The notes: generated by a model from the letters alone, not told the origin. A stretch of 64,000 bases of DNA from Pseudonocardia sp. SCN 73-27 (GCA_001725415.1 MEGH01000008.1:154608-218607), one strand, 5' to 3'; shown: positions 8,803-20,808, counted from the stretch's first letter. Translations and numbers: made by a program.

Positions 8803-9861
8803 ATGTTGGGACTCCCGACGTTTGACGTCGCCATCCCGTGCTACCGCTACGGCGCCATGCTCCCGACGGCGGTGCGCAGCGTGCTGGACCAGGAGGGTGT
8901 CGAGGTCCGGGTCAGGATCATCGACGACGCGTCCGGCGACGGCAGCGCGGACGTCGCACGCGAGCTGGCCGCGGCCGACCCGCGGGTCGAGGTCGTCGAG
9001 CACGCCGAGAACAAGGGGCACATCGCCACGTTCACCGAGGGCGTCATCGACTTCCCGACGGGTGACTACACGCTGCTGATGTCGGCCGACGACGCGCTCA
9101 CCCCGGGTGCGCTGCGCCGCGCGGCCGACCTGTTCCACGAGCGCCCGGACGTCGTGCTGGTCTACGGCAACGCGATCGACTGGGACGGCTCCGACCCGTT
9201 GCCGCCCGCGCGGACGGGCCCGGCGCGCCACGTCGTGCACGACGGCCGGGAGTGGCTGCGCCGCCGGTTCGCGATCGGCGCCAACTGCGCCGCGTCGCCC
9301 GCGGTGATCACGCGCACCGAGACCCAGCAGAAGGCCGGCGGGTACGACGCGAAGTGCCTGCACACCAGCGACTTCGAGATGTGGATGCGGCTGTCGCTCT
9401 ACGGCTCGGTGGGCTTCCTCGCCGACGTCGACCAGGCCTACTGCCGCGGTCACGGCGAGAACATGTCGGTGCAGTACGAGGAGCGCGACGGCGGCGTCGG
9501 CGACCTGCGGATGCGGCTGCTGGCCTGCACGGTGCTGCTGGAGAAGGCGGGCGACATGCTGCCCGACGCCGACAAGCTCGACCGCACCGTCCGCCGCCGG
9601 CTGGCCGCCGACGCCCTGCAGCGGGTGTCGCGGTCCTACGACAAGGGCACGGCCGTCGAGGAGGCCAACGCGCAGCTCGTCGCGTTCGCCCGCGAGACCG
9701 TCGGCGACCTGGCGTCGCTGCCGGAGTGGCACACCCTCAAGCTGCGTGAACGCCTCGGCCCGAAGGTGGCCCACGCGGTCAGCCCGCTCGTCGTGACGGC
9801 CGCGGGCAGGCGCGTGCGCCAGATCTGGCGCGACCGGCGTCTCGACCGCGCCGGCGTGTGA
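8803..9861 (+). CDS. family 2 glycosyltransferase (paralogue of 2498-3559)
   Basis: A 352-residue GT2 enzyme with FDVAIPCYRYGAML at the N-terminus, IIDDASGDGSADV and SADDA at the donor/metal site. It shares the FEMWMRLSLY and HGENMSVQYE regions with the minus-strand paralogue (FEMWLRMSLH, HEKNMSSAYL), so the two arose by duplication and flank the amino-sugar genes. ATG at 8803 has an ideal ACGGAGGA ribosome site; longer upstream frames enter non-coding DNA. Its stop overlaps the GTG of the next gene, indicating coupled translation. The sugar transferred is unknown. Confidence 0.88.
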   Translation: MLGLPTFDVAIPCYRYGAMLPTAVRSVLDQEGVEVRVRIIDDASGDGSADVARELAAADPRVEVVEHAENKGHIATFTEGVIDFPTGDYTLLMSADDALTPGALRRAADLFHERPDVVLVYGNAIDWDGSDPLPPARTGPARHVVHDGREWLRRRFAIGANCAASPAVITRTETQQKAGGYDAKCLHTSDFEMWMRLSLYGSVGFLADVDQAYCRGHGENMSVQYEERDGGVGDLRMRLLACTVLLEKAGDMLPDADKLDRTVRRRLAADALQRVSRSYDKGTAVEEANAQLVAFARETVGDLASLPEWHTLKLRERLGPKVAHAVSPLVVTAAGRRVRQIWRDRRLDRAGV

Positions 9862-10961
9862 GGCGGATCGCTGCGATGGATCTCACCGACGGCGTCCTGG
9901 GCGCTCGTGGTCTCGCCGAGGAATGGGACGACCTCGCGGCCCGCACCGCGTCGACCCCGTTCCACCGGCACGGCTGGTACGCCGCGTGGTGGGCGTCGTT
10001 CGGGCCGGCCGCGGGACGGCTGGAGATCCTCACGGCGCGTCGCGAGGGCAAGCTCGTCGGCGTCTTGCCCGTCGTCGACCGGTACGGGGTGCTGTCGGCG
10101 CCGGCCAACTGGCACACGTTCGTCCACGGGCCGCTGGCCCAGGACGAGGAGGCGGCCCGTGAGCTGTGGGCGCGTCACCTCGACCGGTGCCGGTTCACCG
10201 CGCACGTCGCGCACCTGCCGGCGGCCGACCGGGCGCAGCTCGTCGGGGTCGCGCACGACCGCCGGGTCACCGCCGTCGCGGACACGATGCAGCGGGCGCC
10301 CTACATCGCGATCGACGGCGCGTTCGACGACTACGCCGCCACCCGCGACACCCGGTGGCTGCGCCAGCTCGAGTCCCGCCGCCGCAAGCTGGCCAAGGCA
10401 GGCGAGGTGCGCCTGGACATCCACGACGGCTCCGGTGACCCGCTGGAGCTCGACCGGGTGCTCACCGAGCTGTTCCGCGTCGAGGCGCTGGGCTGGAAGT
10501 CCGAGGCCGGCACGGCGATCGTGTCGCGGCCGGACACGTACCGCTTCTACGCGGCGCTCGCCCGCTGGGCGGCGTCGGCGGGGCTGCTGCGGGTTGCGCT
10601 GATGACCCTCGACGGGCGCACCGTTGCCGCCGACCTCGCCCTCGAGGACGAGCGGTCGCACTACTTCCTCAAGACGGGGTTCGACCCGGAGCTGCGCACG
10701 CTCGCCCCGGGACTGATCCTGCGCCGCGACATGGTGGCGCGGGCGTTCGACCTCGGGCTCGACACCTACGAGTTCCTCGGCTCGGCCGACCGCTACAAGC
10801 TCGACTGGACCGACACGGTCCACGAGATCGACGAGGTGCGGCTTTTCCCGCGCAGCGCGGGCGGGCTCGCGGCGCGCGGCGCCCGCGACGGGGCGCGGCT
10901 GGCCCGCCGCGCCGCGCGCGAGGCGGCGGGCCTGGCGCGCAGGGTCACGCGCCGGGCGTGA
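9858..10961 (+). CDS. CelD/BcsL-like GNAT acyltransferase (FemAB fold, Acetyltransf_6)
   Basis: This 367-residue protein belongs to the group often annotated as cellulose-biosynthesis acetyltransferase. The N-terminal half has EEWDDLAARTASTPFHRHGWY, a recurrent signature of these proteins, and the C-terminal half the GNAT fold, with LRVALMTLDGRTVAADLAL and YEFLGSADRYKLDW. It would acylate a sugar or add an amino acid to it. The GTG at 9858 overlaps the GT2 stop; ATG at 9876 with GAGGCGG in front is an equally plausible start. A paralogue is encoded at 11914-13083. The last 17 bases overlap the 3' end of the convergent epimerase gene. Confidence 0.8.
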   Translation: MRRIAAMDLTDGVLGARGLAEEWDDLAARTASTPFHRHGWYAAWWASFGPAAGRLEILTARREGKLVGVLPVVDRYGVLSAPANWHTFVHGPLAQDEEAARELWARHLDRCRFTAHVAHLPAADRAQLVGVAHDRRVTAVADTMQRAPYIAIDGAFDDYAATRDTRWLRQLESRRRKLAKAGEVRLDIHDGSGDPLELDRVLTELFRVEALGWKSEAGTAIVSRPDTYRFYAALARWAASAGLLRVALMTLDGRTVAADLALEDERSHYFLKTGFDPELRTLAPGLILRRDMVARAFDLGLDTYEFLGSADRYKLDWTDTVHEIDEVRLFPRSAGGLAARGARDGARLARRAAREAAGLARRVTRRA

Positions 10962-11904
10962 CCGTCCGCACCCAGTCGAGCGTGGCGCGCAGGCCGTCGG
11001 CCAGCGGCGTGGGCGCACCGAGGCCGAGGTCGGTCCGGGCGCGGGTGACGTCGAGGCAGCTGCGCAGCACCTCGCCGTGGCGGGCCTCGGCGAGTTCGGC
11101 GGTGAACCCTCCCGGCGCGAGCCCGGCGGCGACGCCCACGGCCTCGACCAGCTCCAGCACGCTCACCTCGGTGCCGGTGCCGACGTTGTAGCGGTCGAAC
11201 CCGGGTGCCTCGGCGCGGGCGGCAGCGAGGTTGGCGGCGACGATGTCGCCCACGAACACGTAGTCGCGTGTCTGCGAGCCGTCGCCGAACACGGTGGGGC
11301 GCCGCCCGGTGAGCACCCGGTCGCAGAAGATCGCGATGACGCCCGCGTCGCCCGCCGGGTCCTGCCGCGGCCCGTAGACGTTGCCGTAGCGCAGCGTCAC
11401 GGTGTCGAGGCCGTGTGCGGCGCGGAACCAGGCGGCGTACTCCTCGGCGGTGCGCTTGGACAGCCCGTAGGCCGACAGCGGCTGCGCGGGCTCGGTCTCC
11501 GGCGTCGGCACCGTGGTGGTCTCGCCGTAGATGGCGCCGCCGGTCGAGGTGTTGACCACCCGACGCGCGCCGGCCTCGAGGGCGGCGGACAGGATGTTCA
11601 CCGAGCCGACGACGTTGGTGGTCGCGTCGAGGGCCGGCTCGCGCATGGACACGCGCACGTCGATCTGCGCGGCCAGGTGGAACACGACCTCGGGGGAGAA
11701 GGCGGTCACGGCCTTGGTGACGGCCGCGCCGTCGCGCACGTCGAGCTGCTCCAGCCGGGTCCCGGCGGCGAACGCCGCGGCGAGGTTGGCCTCCGAGCCG
11801 TGGCTGAGGTCGTCGAGGACGAGCACCTCGTCGCCCGCGGCGACGAGCCCGTCGACGAGGTTGGACCCGATGAACCCGGCACCGCCGGTGACGATTGCGC
11901 GCAC
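10945..11904 (-). CDS. UDP-glucose 4-epimerase family protein
   Basis: A 319-residue extended SDR with GGAGFIGSN at the N-terminus, FHLAAQIDVRVS, the NTSTGGAIYGE catalytic region and the YGLSK motif holding Tyr and Lys. RYGNVYGPRQDP and the RDYVFVGDI segment are typical of GalE-like actinobacterial enzymes. It would supply UDP-galactose or UDP-GalNAc to the neighbouring glycosyltransferases. It starts with ATG at 11904, nine bases before the end of the minus-strand acyltransferase gene, so both may be in one transcript. Substrate preference between glucose and GlcNAc is not determined. Confidence 0.87.
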   Translation of the reverse strand: MRAIVTGGAGFIGSNLVDGLVAAGDEVLVLDDLSHGSEANLAAAFAAGTRLEQLDVRDGAAVTKAVTAFSPEVVFHLAAQIDVRVSMREPALDATTNVVGSVNILSAALEAGARRVVNTSTGGAIYGETTTVPTPETEPAQPLSAYGLSKRTAEEYAAWFRAAHGLDTVTLRYGNVYGPRQDPAGDAGVIAIFCDRVLTGRRPTVFGDGSQTRDYVFVGDIVAANLAAARAEAPGFDRYNVGTGTEVSVLELVEAVGVAAGLAPGGFTAELAEARHGEVLRSCLDVTRARTDLGLGAPTPLADGLRATLDWVRTVTPGA

Positions 11905-11913
11905 GCTGCGAGC

Positions 11914-13083
11914 CTACGAGGGCGCGGGACCCGTCCCGTCGGCACCCGTGGCCGGGGTCGTGTCACCGGACCGGGATCCCCTGCTCACGACACCACCGAT
12001 GGCCCGCACCGGGCGGTCGGCCAGCCGGCCCGCGACCGAGCCCGCCCGTCGCCCGGCCTTCGCCCCGAGACCCGCGAGCCGCGCGGCCCGCCCACCGACG
12101 GTCGGCGGGAACAGCCGGACCTGCTCGATGCAGCGGGTCTCCCCGGTCCAGCGCAACTTGTCCTCCGACGCCGACCCCATGAACTCGAACGTCGCGAGAC
12201 CCTGGGAGAAGGAGCGTTCGATGAGGTCGTGGGCGAGGATGAACCCGGGCCCGGCCGAGCGGAACTCGGGGTCGATGCCCATCTTCAGGCCGTAGTGCGA
12301 CTGGCCGTCGACCAGCGCCAGCTCGGCGGCGATCGTGCGGCCCCCGAGCGTCAGCAGCGACACCTCCAGCACGCCCGCCGAGGCGGCCCAGCCGGTGACC
12401 GAGCGGTAGAACCGGTGGGTCGAGTCCTGGGCGATGATCGACGAGCCCTGCTCGGCCTTCCAGCCGAGGTTCTCGATGCGCAGCAGCTCGCGCAGCGCAC
12501 CCTCGGCGTCGTCGGGCGCGGTGTGCACCTGCAGGCGCAGCTCACCGGCCTGCTCCAGCTTGCGCCGCCGCGACCGGATGCGGCCGACGAACTTCGAGCT
12601 CAGACCGCTGCGGTAGGTGTCGAACGTCCCGTCGAGGGGGACGTAGGGCGACCGCTGCACCAGCGAGCGGCGCACCCGGCAGCCCCGGTCGACGGCGAGC
12701 GAGGCGACGTGCTCGGCGTCGTCGCTGCTGAGGTGCCCGAGGTCGGCCGACAGCCCGGCCGCGCTGATCGCGCGGTCGACCAGTGACGACCGCGTCGCGG
12801 CGTCCTCGGCGAGCGGGCCGCACAGGAAGCTGTGCCAGTTGTCGAGCGTCGTGACCCGGCCCCAGCGGCGCATCACCGGCAGCACCCCGGCGAGGCGGCC
12901 GTCGCGGCGGACCTGCACGAGCCGCACCGAGCTGGTGCCGAACGCCGACCACCACGCCCGGTACCAGCCGGGACGCTGGAAGGGGGTCGCGCCGACGCGG
13001 TCGGCGAGGTCGTCCCATTCGGCGAGCAGCGCCTCGTCGGCGAGGACGGCGGTGCCCGGCGAGGCGAGCAGCGCGGCGGTCAT
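11914..13083 (-). CDS. CelD/BcsL-like GNAT acyltransferase (paralogue of 9858-10961)
   Basis: A 389-residue homologue of the plus-strand acyltransferase; matching segments include LLAEWDDLADRVGATPFQRPGWY, SRRRKLEQAGELRL and FEFMGSASEDKLRW. It has a C-terminal extension of about 40 Gly/Ser/Thr/Pro-rich residues that the paralogue lacks. Both genes flank the GalE-like gene, which suggests local duplication with inversion. The likely role is N- or O-acylation of the same glycan, perhaps on a different residue. No signal peptide or membrane helix is visible, so it acts in the cytoplasm. Confidence 0.8.
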   Translation of the reverse strand: MTAALLASPGTAVLADEALLAEWDDLADRVGATPFQRPGWYRAWWSAFGTSSVRLVQVRRDGRLAGVLPVMRRWGRVTTLDNWHSFLCGPLAEDAATRSSLVDRAISAAGLSADLGHLSSDDAEHVASLAVDRGCRVRRSLVQRSPYVPLDGTFDTYRSGLSSKFVGRIRSRRRKLEQAGELRLQVHTAPDDAEGALRELLRIENLGWKAEQGSSIIAQDSTHRFYRSVTGWAASAGVLEVSLLTLGGRTIAAELALVDGQSHYGLKMGIDPEFRSAGPGFILAHDLIERSFSQGLATFEFMGSASEDKLRWTGETRCIEQVRLFPPTVGGRAARLAGLGAKAGRRAGSVAGRLADRPVRAIGGVVSRGSRSGDTTPATGADGTGPAPS

Positions 13084-13282
13084 CGGACGCCCGAGTCGGA
13101 GGTTCGTGCCGTCGACGGCCGTGGCAGCGACAGGTGGAACGACAAAGCCGGAACTCCTCGGTCTCGAGAGCGGGTTGGCTCAGTTTCGTCGGGTCCCGCA
13201 GCAGGTGTTACCGCTGGGACCACAGCTCGCACACAGCATCGACCGACGGACGAGCCGGTGCGTCGAACGGTTGAACGTCCGT

Positions 13283-14467
13283 TCAGCCGTGGCGCCCACG
13301 CAGGGCGTGCAGTGCTGCCTTGGCCGGGCGGGCGACGGGGGCTGCCGCCGCGGCGCGACGCAGCCGTCCGTAGCCGAGGTAGGCGCCCGGCAGGCGGCGC
13401 ACGAGCGTCCGCCTGCGGTTGATGAGCAGCCGCGCGAAGTCGGGTGCGGGGTGGGCGATGTGGCGGGGGACGTCCTCGAACCAGCGGGCGCTGCCGCGGG
13501 CCTCGGTGACCAGCGGCGCGATCTCCGACGTGCGGCGCAGCCCGTAGGCGGCGAGCGCCGCGGCGACGGTGTCGTGCCGGCCGATCTCGGCGGCGAGCGC
13601 GATCGAGTCCTCCAGCGCCAGCCGGGTGCCGGAGCCGATGGTGAAGTGCGTGGTGTGCGCGGCGTCGCCGAGCAGGGCGACGTTGCCGTCGAACCAGCGC
13701 TCGTTGCGCACGGTGCGGAACCGCAGCCACGGCAGCGTGTCGCCGGTGGCCTGCGGTGCCTGCAGCGGGTGCCCGTCGAGCTGCGCGGAGAAGAGGTCGC
13801 CGACGAGGGCGAGTGCGTCGGGGGTGGGCATCGTGTCGAGGCCGAGCGCCGCGTGCGTCGCCGCGGTGGTCTCGACGACGAACGTGCTGGCCCCGGCGGT
13901 GTAGCCGTAGGCGTGTGCCCACAGCCAGCCGTGCGCGGACTCCACGAAGGGGAAGGTGAACGAGTCGAACACCTTGCTCGTGCCCAGCCACACGTAGCGG
14001 TTGTCGCCCGGGGTCACGGTGGTGCCGAAGCTCCCGGCCGCGCGCACGGTGCTGCCCACCCCGTCGGCACCCACGACGACGTCGTAGGAGGCGAGCGTCG
14101 CGGAGTCGGGCTCCTCGCCGAACCGCACGTCGACGCCGACCTCGCGGGCGCGCGCGGTGAGCAGCGCGCGCAGCTCGGCCCGGCCGGTGCTGTGGCCGTG
14201 CCCGCCGAGGTTGACCGGCTGGCCACCCGCGACGTCGATGACCTGGTCGTGCCAGGTGAACGCGACGTCGCGCAGGGCACGGGCGGTCGGGGCGTCGGCG
14301 GCGGCGAGGTCGTCGAGCAGCTCGTCCCAGAAGACCACGCCCCAGCCGTAGGTGACACCCTCCGGCGACCGCTCGAAGACGGTGACCTCGTCGACCCGGG
14401 GCAGCTGCGCGGCCAGGATGGAGAAGAACAGTCCGCCGGGGCCCCCGCCGATGGTTGCGATGCGCAC
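13283..14467 (-). CDS. FAD-dependent aromatic monooxygenase
   Basis: A 394-residue class A flavin monooxygenase. The GGGPGG dinucleotide-binding motif lies at the N-terminus, VVGADGVGSTVR is the DG motif near residue 145, and NVALLGDAAHTTHFTIGSG is the GD motif that contacts FAD. The early YGWGVVFWDELLDDL segment resembles the oxygenase part of salicylyl-CoA and anthraniloyl-CoA hydroxylases, so a CoA-thioester or free aromatic acid is a plausible substrate. It has no obvious partner gene and is divergent from the FkbM gene. It may be unrelated to the glycan locus. Confidence 0.82.
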   Translation of the reverse strand: MRIATIGGGPGGLFFSILAAQLPRVDEVTVFERSPEGVTYGWGVVFWDELLDDLAAADAPTARALRDVAFTWHDQVIDVAGGQPVNLGGHGHSTGRAELRALLTARAREVGVDVRFGEEPDSATLASYDVVVGADGVGSTVRAAGSFGTTVTPGDNRYVWLGTSKVFDSFTFPFVESAHGWLWAHAYGYTAGASTFVVETTAATHAALGLDTMPTPDALALVGDLFSAQLDGHPLQAPQATGDTLPWLRFRTVRNERWFDGNVALLGDAAHTTHFTIGSGTRLALEDSIALAAEIGRHDTVAAALAAYGLRRTSEIAPLVTEARGSARWFEDVPRHIAHPAPDFARLLINRRRTLVRRLPGAYLGYGRLRRAAAAAPVARPAKAALHALRGRHG

Positions 14468-14597
14468 GGCGTGACGTTAAGAGATCACGGACGGTGAACC
14501 CGATGGGGTGCACGTCACACCTGTGGTCGCCACGCTTTGCCGTCCGCTAACCCGTGCCACCGCGGTGGTTTACATCGTTCGGGCTACCGTCGATCCC

Positions 14598-15536
14598 ATG
14601 GCAGTGGTCGAAGCGGACAACCCGGCACACGGCACCACTCCCTCACGGAGCGTCACGCCACGCCGTTCGGGGCCGACACGCCGACCCGTCGCGCATCTCG
14701 TGCCTCGTCGGATCCGCACGTTCGTGCGCCGCACGGGCGGCGAGCTGCGCTCGGCGGTCAGCAAGGCTGCGCTCGTCGGCACCGTGACCGGACCGAGCCG
14801 GCCGCGCATGGCCTCCCTCGTCGCCAGCACCCTGCTCGCACCGGAGGCCCGCCGGCCCTCCGCGCGGTCGGCCCGCCCGGTCCGCGTCCCCGACCACGAC
14901 GGTGCCCTCTACCTGCGTCCCCGCTCCCGCGACGTGCTCGCGCTGCAGTTCGTGTTCGCCGAGGGTCACCACCTCCCGCCGGCCGATCTCGACGGTCCGG
15001 TCGAGCGGATCGCCGTCTTCGGCGCCAACATCGGACTGCCGATGGCCGATCTCGCCGACCGCTACCCCGACGCCCGGCTGCTCGGGATCGAGCCCGACGC
15101 CGACAACGTCCGCCTCGCCCGGGCCAACCTGGCCGGTGTCGCGGACCGCGCGTCCGTCGTCGAGGCCGCCGTGTGGCACACCGCCGGGCCGCTGTCGCTG
15201 GGCTGGGAGACCGACGCGTGGGGCCTGTCGGTGGCACCGGCAGAGTCCGACGGCACCGAGACCGTCGTCGAGGCCGTCGCGGCCGCCGACGTCGTCGACG
15301 GGTTCGCCGACGACGGCCCGATCGACTACCTGCTCGTGAACATCGAGGGCGGCTGGCACGACCTGCTCGCCCGCGACGCCGGCTGGGCCCGCTCGGTGCG
15401 CTGCATCAAGGTCGAGGTCCAGGACCGCTACGACGAGGCCGTCGCCCTGATCGACGGGCTCGGGTTCGACACGACGATCGAGCGGCTCCCGTGGGGCGCG
15501 TTCGTGACCGGCATCCGCCGGCCCGAGGCGGCGTAG
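14598..15536 (+). CDS. FkbM family SAM-dependent methyltransferase
   Basis: A 312-residue protein with an Arg-rich N-terminus of about 75 residues and then an FkbM-type fold: IAVFGANIGLPMADLADRYPDARLLGIEPD is split by the SAM motif, and LLVNIEGGWHDLL is the family's later acidic motif. FkbM enzymes O-methylate sugars or polyketides. I start at ATG 14598; the frame extends to 14508, but the extra residues have no family character. It is transcribed away from the monooxygenase and faces the PAP2 gene tail to tail. O-methylation of the local glycan is the likeliest role. Confidence 0.78.
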   Translation: MAVVEADNPAHGTTPSRSVTPRRSGPTRRPVAHLVPRRIRTFVRRTGGELRSAVSKAALVGTVTGPSRPRMASLVASTLLAPEARRPSARSARPVRVPDHDGALYLRPRSRDVLALQFVFAEGHHLPPADLDGPVERIAVFGANIGLPMADLADRYPDARLLGIEPDADNVRLARANLAGVADRASVVEAAVWHTAGPLSLGWETDAWGLSVAPAESDGTETVVEAVAAADVVDGFADDGPIDYLLVNIEGGWHDLLARDAGWARSVRCIKVEVQDRYDEAVALIDGLGFDTTIERLPWGAFVTGIRRPEAA

Positions 15537-15564
15537 GCGGTCTGGCCCGGCGTCGGAACCGGCG

Positions 15565-16268
15565 TCAGGCCCTGTCGGCCCGCCGGATCAGGGTCCGGTC
15601 GGTCACCCGGTCGACCACCAGCGCCACCGTGAGCACCGCGACCAGCGCCGTGCACGCGCCGCCGACGGTGTCGGTCGGATAGTGCACGTGCTGCACGACC
15701 AGCGCCGTCGCCATCGTCGCCGCCACCACCAGCGTGAGGACGACGACGATCACGATCCGTGCCGCCGTCGACCGCACCGCGGACGCCAGCAGCAGCGCCA
15801 CGACCAGCGTCAACGCCGTCGCCGCCCCGGTGTGGCCGCTCGGATAGGACTCGGCGCCGTCGATCGTGCGCCCCACGAGCGGCTTGAGCAGGATCGACGT
15901 CAGCACCCCGGTGAGCGCCGGCCCGGCCAGCGCGAGCAGCGCGATCCGCGGCCGGCCCACGGCCAGGCACACCGCGGCCACCACGACGACGAACACCACC
16001 ATCGACGCCAGGTTGCCCAGCGCGACGACCACGGGGAAGAAGCCGGCGCGGCCTGCGCGGACCGCGGCGAGCGACGCCTCGATCCGCTCGTCGACGGCGC
16101 TGCCGTAGTCGTGCCCCGCGACCAGCACCGCGCCCACGACGAGCACGATCAGCGCGGCGACGACCACGACCATCGCGATCACGTCCAGCGGTCGGGGCAG
16201 GACGACGCGGTCCCAGCGCAGGGTGGTGACGGCCTCCCGTGCCTCGGACCGCAGCCGTTCCGCCCCGG

Positions 16269-16272
<4 letters not shown>
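15565..16272 (-). CDS. PAP2 superfamily membrane phosphatase
   Basis: This 235-residue integral membrane protein has about five or six hydrophobic helices. The phosphatase signature is split in the usual way: KPLVGR (K-x6-RP-like), YPSGHTG (PSGH) and HVHYPTDTVGG (SR-x5-H-x3-D-like). It is expected to dephosphorylate a lipid phosphate such as undecaprenyl diphosphate or phosphatidate outside the membrane, which would recycle the carrier lipid used by the glycan genes. GTG at 16272 overlaps the pepN stop by four bases, so the gene is co-translated with the aminopeptidase. Confidence 0.82.
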
Positions 16273-18845
<2,573 letters not shown>

Positions 18846-18954
18846 GCGCTCTCTCAGACTCCTCCGGGGGGCGGTTGCGACGGGTGGAATCCAATCACGG
18901 AACGGACGCCGCGTCGCGCGCGATCCCGCCGGGGAGCTGACCCCCGTCGCCCGG

Positions 18955-20055
18955 TCAGACCGTGGTGCCCGCGGGCACCCAGCGCCCACCCGCGGCCTCG
19001 ACCTCCGGCAGCGCGCGGCGCACCTCGTCCATCAGATCGGGGACGAACAGCACGACCACCCCCGGCTCGGCGGCGAGCAGGTCGGCGGGCGGTACGACCG
19101 GGATCCCCGACCCCGGCATCCGGCAGCCGTGCTTGGCGGGGGAGGCGTCGGCGACGGCGGTCAAGGTGTCGGGGCCGACCCCGGCCATGTGCAGCAACGC
19201 CACGGCCCGTGAGGCCGCGCTGTAGCCCATGACGCGACCGCCCGAGGCGACCGCGGCGTCGACCGTCTCGCGCAGCGCCGTCGCCGACGTGCCCACCGAC
19301 TCCTGCAGCGCCCCGGCCCGGACCGGGTCGTGCACCCCGCCGGTGAGCTCGGCGTCGACGACCTCGGCGACCGACGGCCCTGCGCTGCCCCCGCGGCGCG
19401 CGGCCAGCAGCACGGTGCCGCCGTAGAGCGGGAACGTCCACGCGTCGGTGACGGTGAGCCCGCGCTCGGCGAGCATCGCGACGGCCGTCGGCGTCGAGTA
19501 GTAGGCGAAGTGCCCGTGCCGCACAGCGTTCCACTGCCCGTGGCGCAGGATCGCGGCGAAGGTGTGGAACTGGAAGAGGAAGACGCCGTCGTCGGCGAGG
19601 CGGGCCAGCAGTCCGTCGAGCGCGGCGGGCTGGTCGCGGGCGTGCATCAGTCCGAACGACCCGTCGACGACCACGTCCGCCCGCGCACCGGGCCCGGCGG
19701 GGTGGAAGCCGCGGTCGGCCAGCTCCGGCAGCCACGACCCGCCGTGCGGTGTCGGGCCCTCGACGACGGTCCCGCCCGCCGGCAGCAGACCTGCCGCAGC
19801 GACGGCGGCCACGGCGTCGCGGCGCTGGTCGGTGAGTGCCCGCGGCTCGATGCCCTCCGGCTGTTCGGGGACCTCGTCGTCGTCGGGGAGCTGGGCCAGC
19901 CCGCACCCCGCGCAAAGCCAGAGCCGCAGCGGGTACAGCGGGTCCGGGCCCGGTTCGGTGATCGGCGGGAAGTACTCGCTCGCGGGCTGGGAGCCCAGGT
20001 CGAGGACGAGCTCACCACGGTCGCCGCCGCACCAGCGGCACACGATCGACGACAC
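18955..20055 (-). CDS. zinc-binding sugar C-methyltransferase family protein with altered SAM motif
   Basis: A 366-residue protein of the NovU/TylCIII type. The N-terminal zinc site is CRWCGG plus CAGCGLAQL; HGHFAYYST and the C-terminal VMGYSAASRAVALL match the family's catalytic and closing domains. The glycine motif for SAM, normally ExGSNDG, reads VVEGPTPHGGSW, and the usual N-x-FAH region reads FGLMHARD, so SAM binding may be changed or lost. GTG at 20055 has GGAAGGA in front. The divergent RmlC-like epimerase suggests a shared deoxysugar substrate. Compare the canonical homologue at 22497-23792. Confidence 0.75.
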   Translation of the reverse strand: MSSIVCRWCGGDRGELVLDLGSQPASEYFPPITEPGPDPLYPLRLWLCAGCGLAQLPDDDEVPEQPEGIEPRALTDQRRDAVAAVAAAGLLPAGGTVVEGPTPHGGSWLPELADRGFHPAGPGARADVVVDGSFGLMHARDQPAALDGLLARLADDGVFLFQFHTFAAILRHGQWNAVRHGHFAYYSTPTAVAMLAERGLTVTDAWTFPLYGGTVLLAARRGGSAGPSVAEVVDAELTGGVHDPVRAGALQESVGTSATALRETVDAAVASGGRVMGYSAASRAVALLHMAGVGPDTLTAVADASPAKHGCRMPGSGIPVVPPADLLAAEPGVVVLFVPDLMDEVRRALPEVEAAGGRWVPAGTTV

Positions 20056-20177
20056 GGACCGGTCCTTCCGCAGGGGGTGCCGGCGACCCGGCCGGCACCG
20101 GGTCACTCGGCGCCCGGCCCCGAGGTGTTACCCGACCCTGCGGTGTCACACGGTCGTGGGTGCAGCAGAGTGGACAC

Positions 20178-20720
20178 GTGGACGTTCGCACCTGCGCCAT
20201 CGAGGGCGTACTGCTGTTCGTACCGACGCCGTTCCGCGACGACAGAGGCCTGTTCACCCGCACCTTCGACGCGGCGATCGGCGCGGTCCACGGGGTCGAC
20301 CTCGGCCCGCTGGCGCAGGACAGCCAGTCCCGGTCGCGGCTCGGCACGATCCGGGGCATGCACGGCCGCCGCGGCGAGGGCGAGGCGAAGCTCGTCCGCG
20401 CCGCCCACGGCGCCGTGCACGACGTGCTCGTCGACGCCCGAGCAGGCTCGCCGACCTTCGGCACCGTCGCCTCGTTCCGGCTCGACGACGAGGAGTTCCA
20501 CCACCTCTACGTCCCCGCCGGGCTGCTGCACGGGTTCCAGGCGCTCACCGAGGTCGCCGACGTCTGCTACCGCATCGACCGCCCCCACGCGCCGGGGGAG
20601 GACGTGTCGGTCGCCCACGACGACCCCGACCTCGCGATCGCCTGGCCGCTGCCGGTCACGGCGATCAGCGACCGCGACCGCGCGGCCGGCAGCTGGGCCG
20701 CCCTCGTCGCGGCGACGTGA
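20178..20720 (+). CDS. dTDP-4-dehydrorhamnose 3,5-epimerase-like (RmlC cupin)
   Basis: A 180-residue cupin epimerase. IEGVLLFVPTPFRDDRGLFTRTF opens the fold, GTIRGMHGRRGEGEAKLVR holds the catalytic His (RGxH), and VPAGLLHGFQAL and YRIDRPHAPGEDVSVAHDDPDLAIAWP match later RmlC motifs. It epimerises a 4-keto-6-deoxy sugar nucleotide at C3, C5 or both. GTG at 20178 lies six bases after a CAGAGT -10-like hexamer, which suggests a leaderless transcript; GTG at 20160 is an alternative. C-methyltransferases of the NovU type often pair with such epimerases, and two are nearby. Confidence 0.82.
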   Translation: MDVRTCAIEGVLLFVPTPFRDDRGLFTRTFDAAIGAVHGVDLGPLAQDSQSRSRLGTIRGMHGRRGEGEAKLVRAAHGAVHDVLVDARAGSPTFGTVASFRLDDEEFHHLYVPAGLLHGFQALTEVADVCYRIDRPHAPGEDVSVAHDDPDLAIAWPLPVTAISDRDRAAGSWAALVAAT

Positions 20721-20808
20721 GAGCGACGGCCGCTGCGGGGCAACCGTCGTCAGCGGCAGCCGCCGCCGGCGGCGGCCGGACCGGGCGGCAGACCTCGCTC
20801 ACAGGGGT

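Noticed and set aside
18846-18989. 48-codon N-terminal extension of the aminopeptidase
   Set aside because: The added residues are Arg/Pro-rich and not like the family; the ATG at 18845 fits the known N-terminus.
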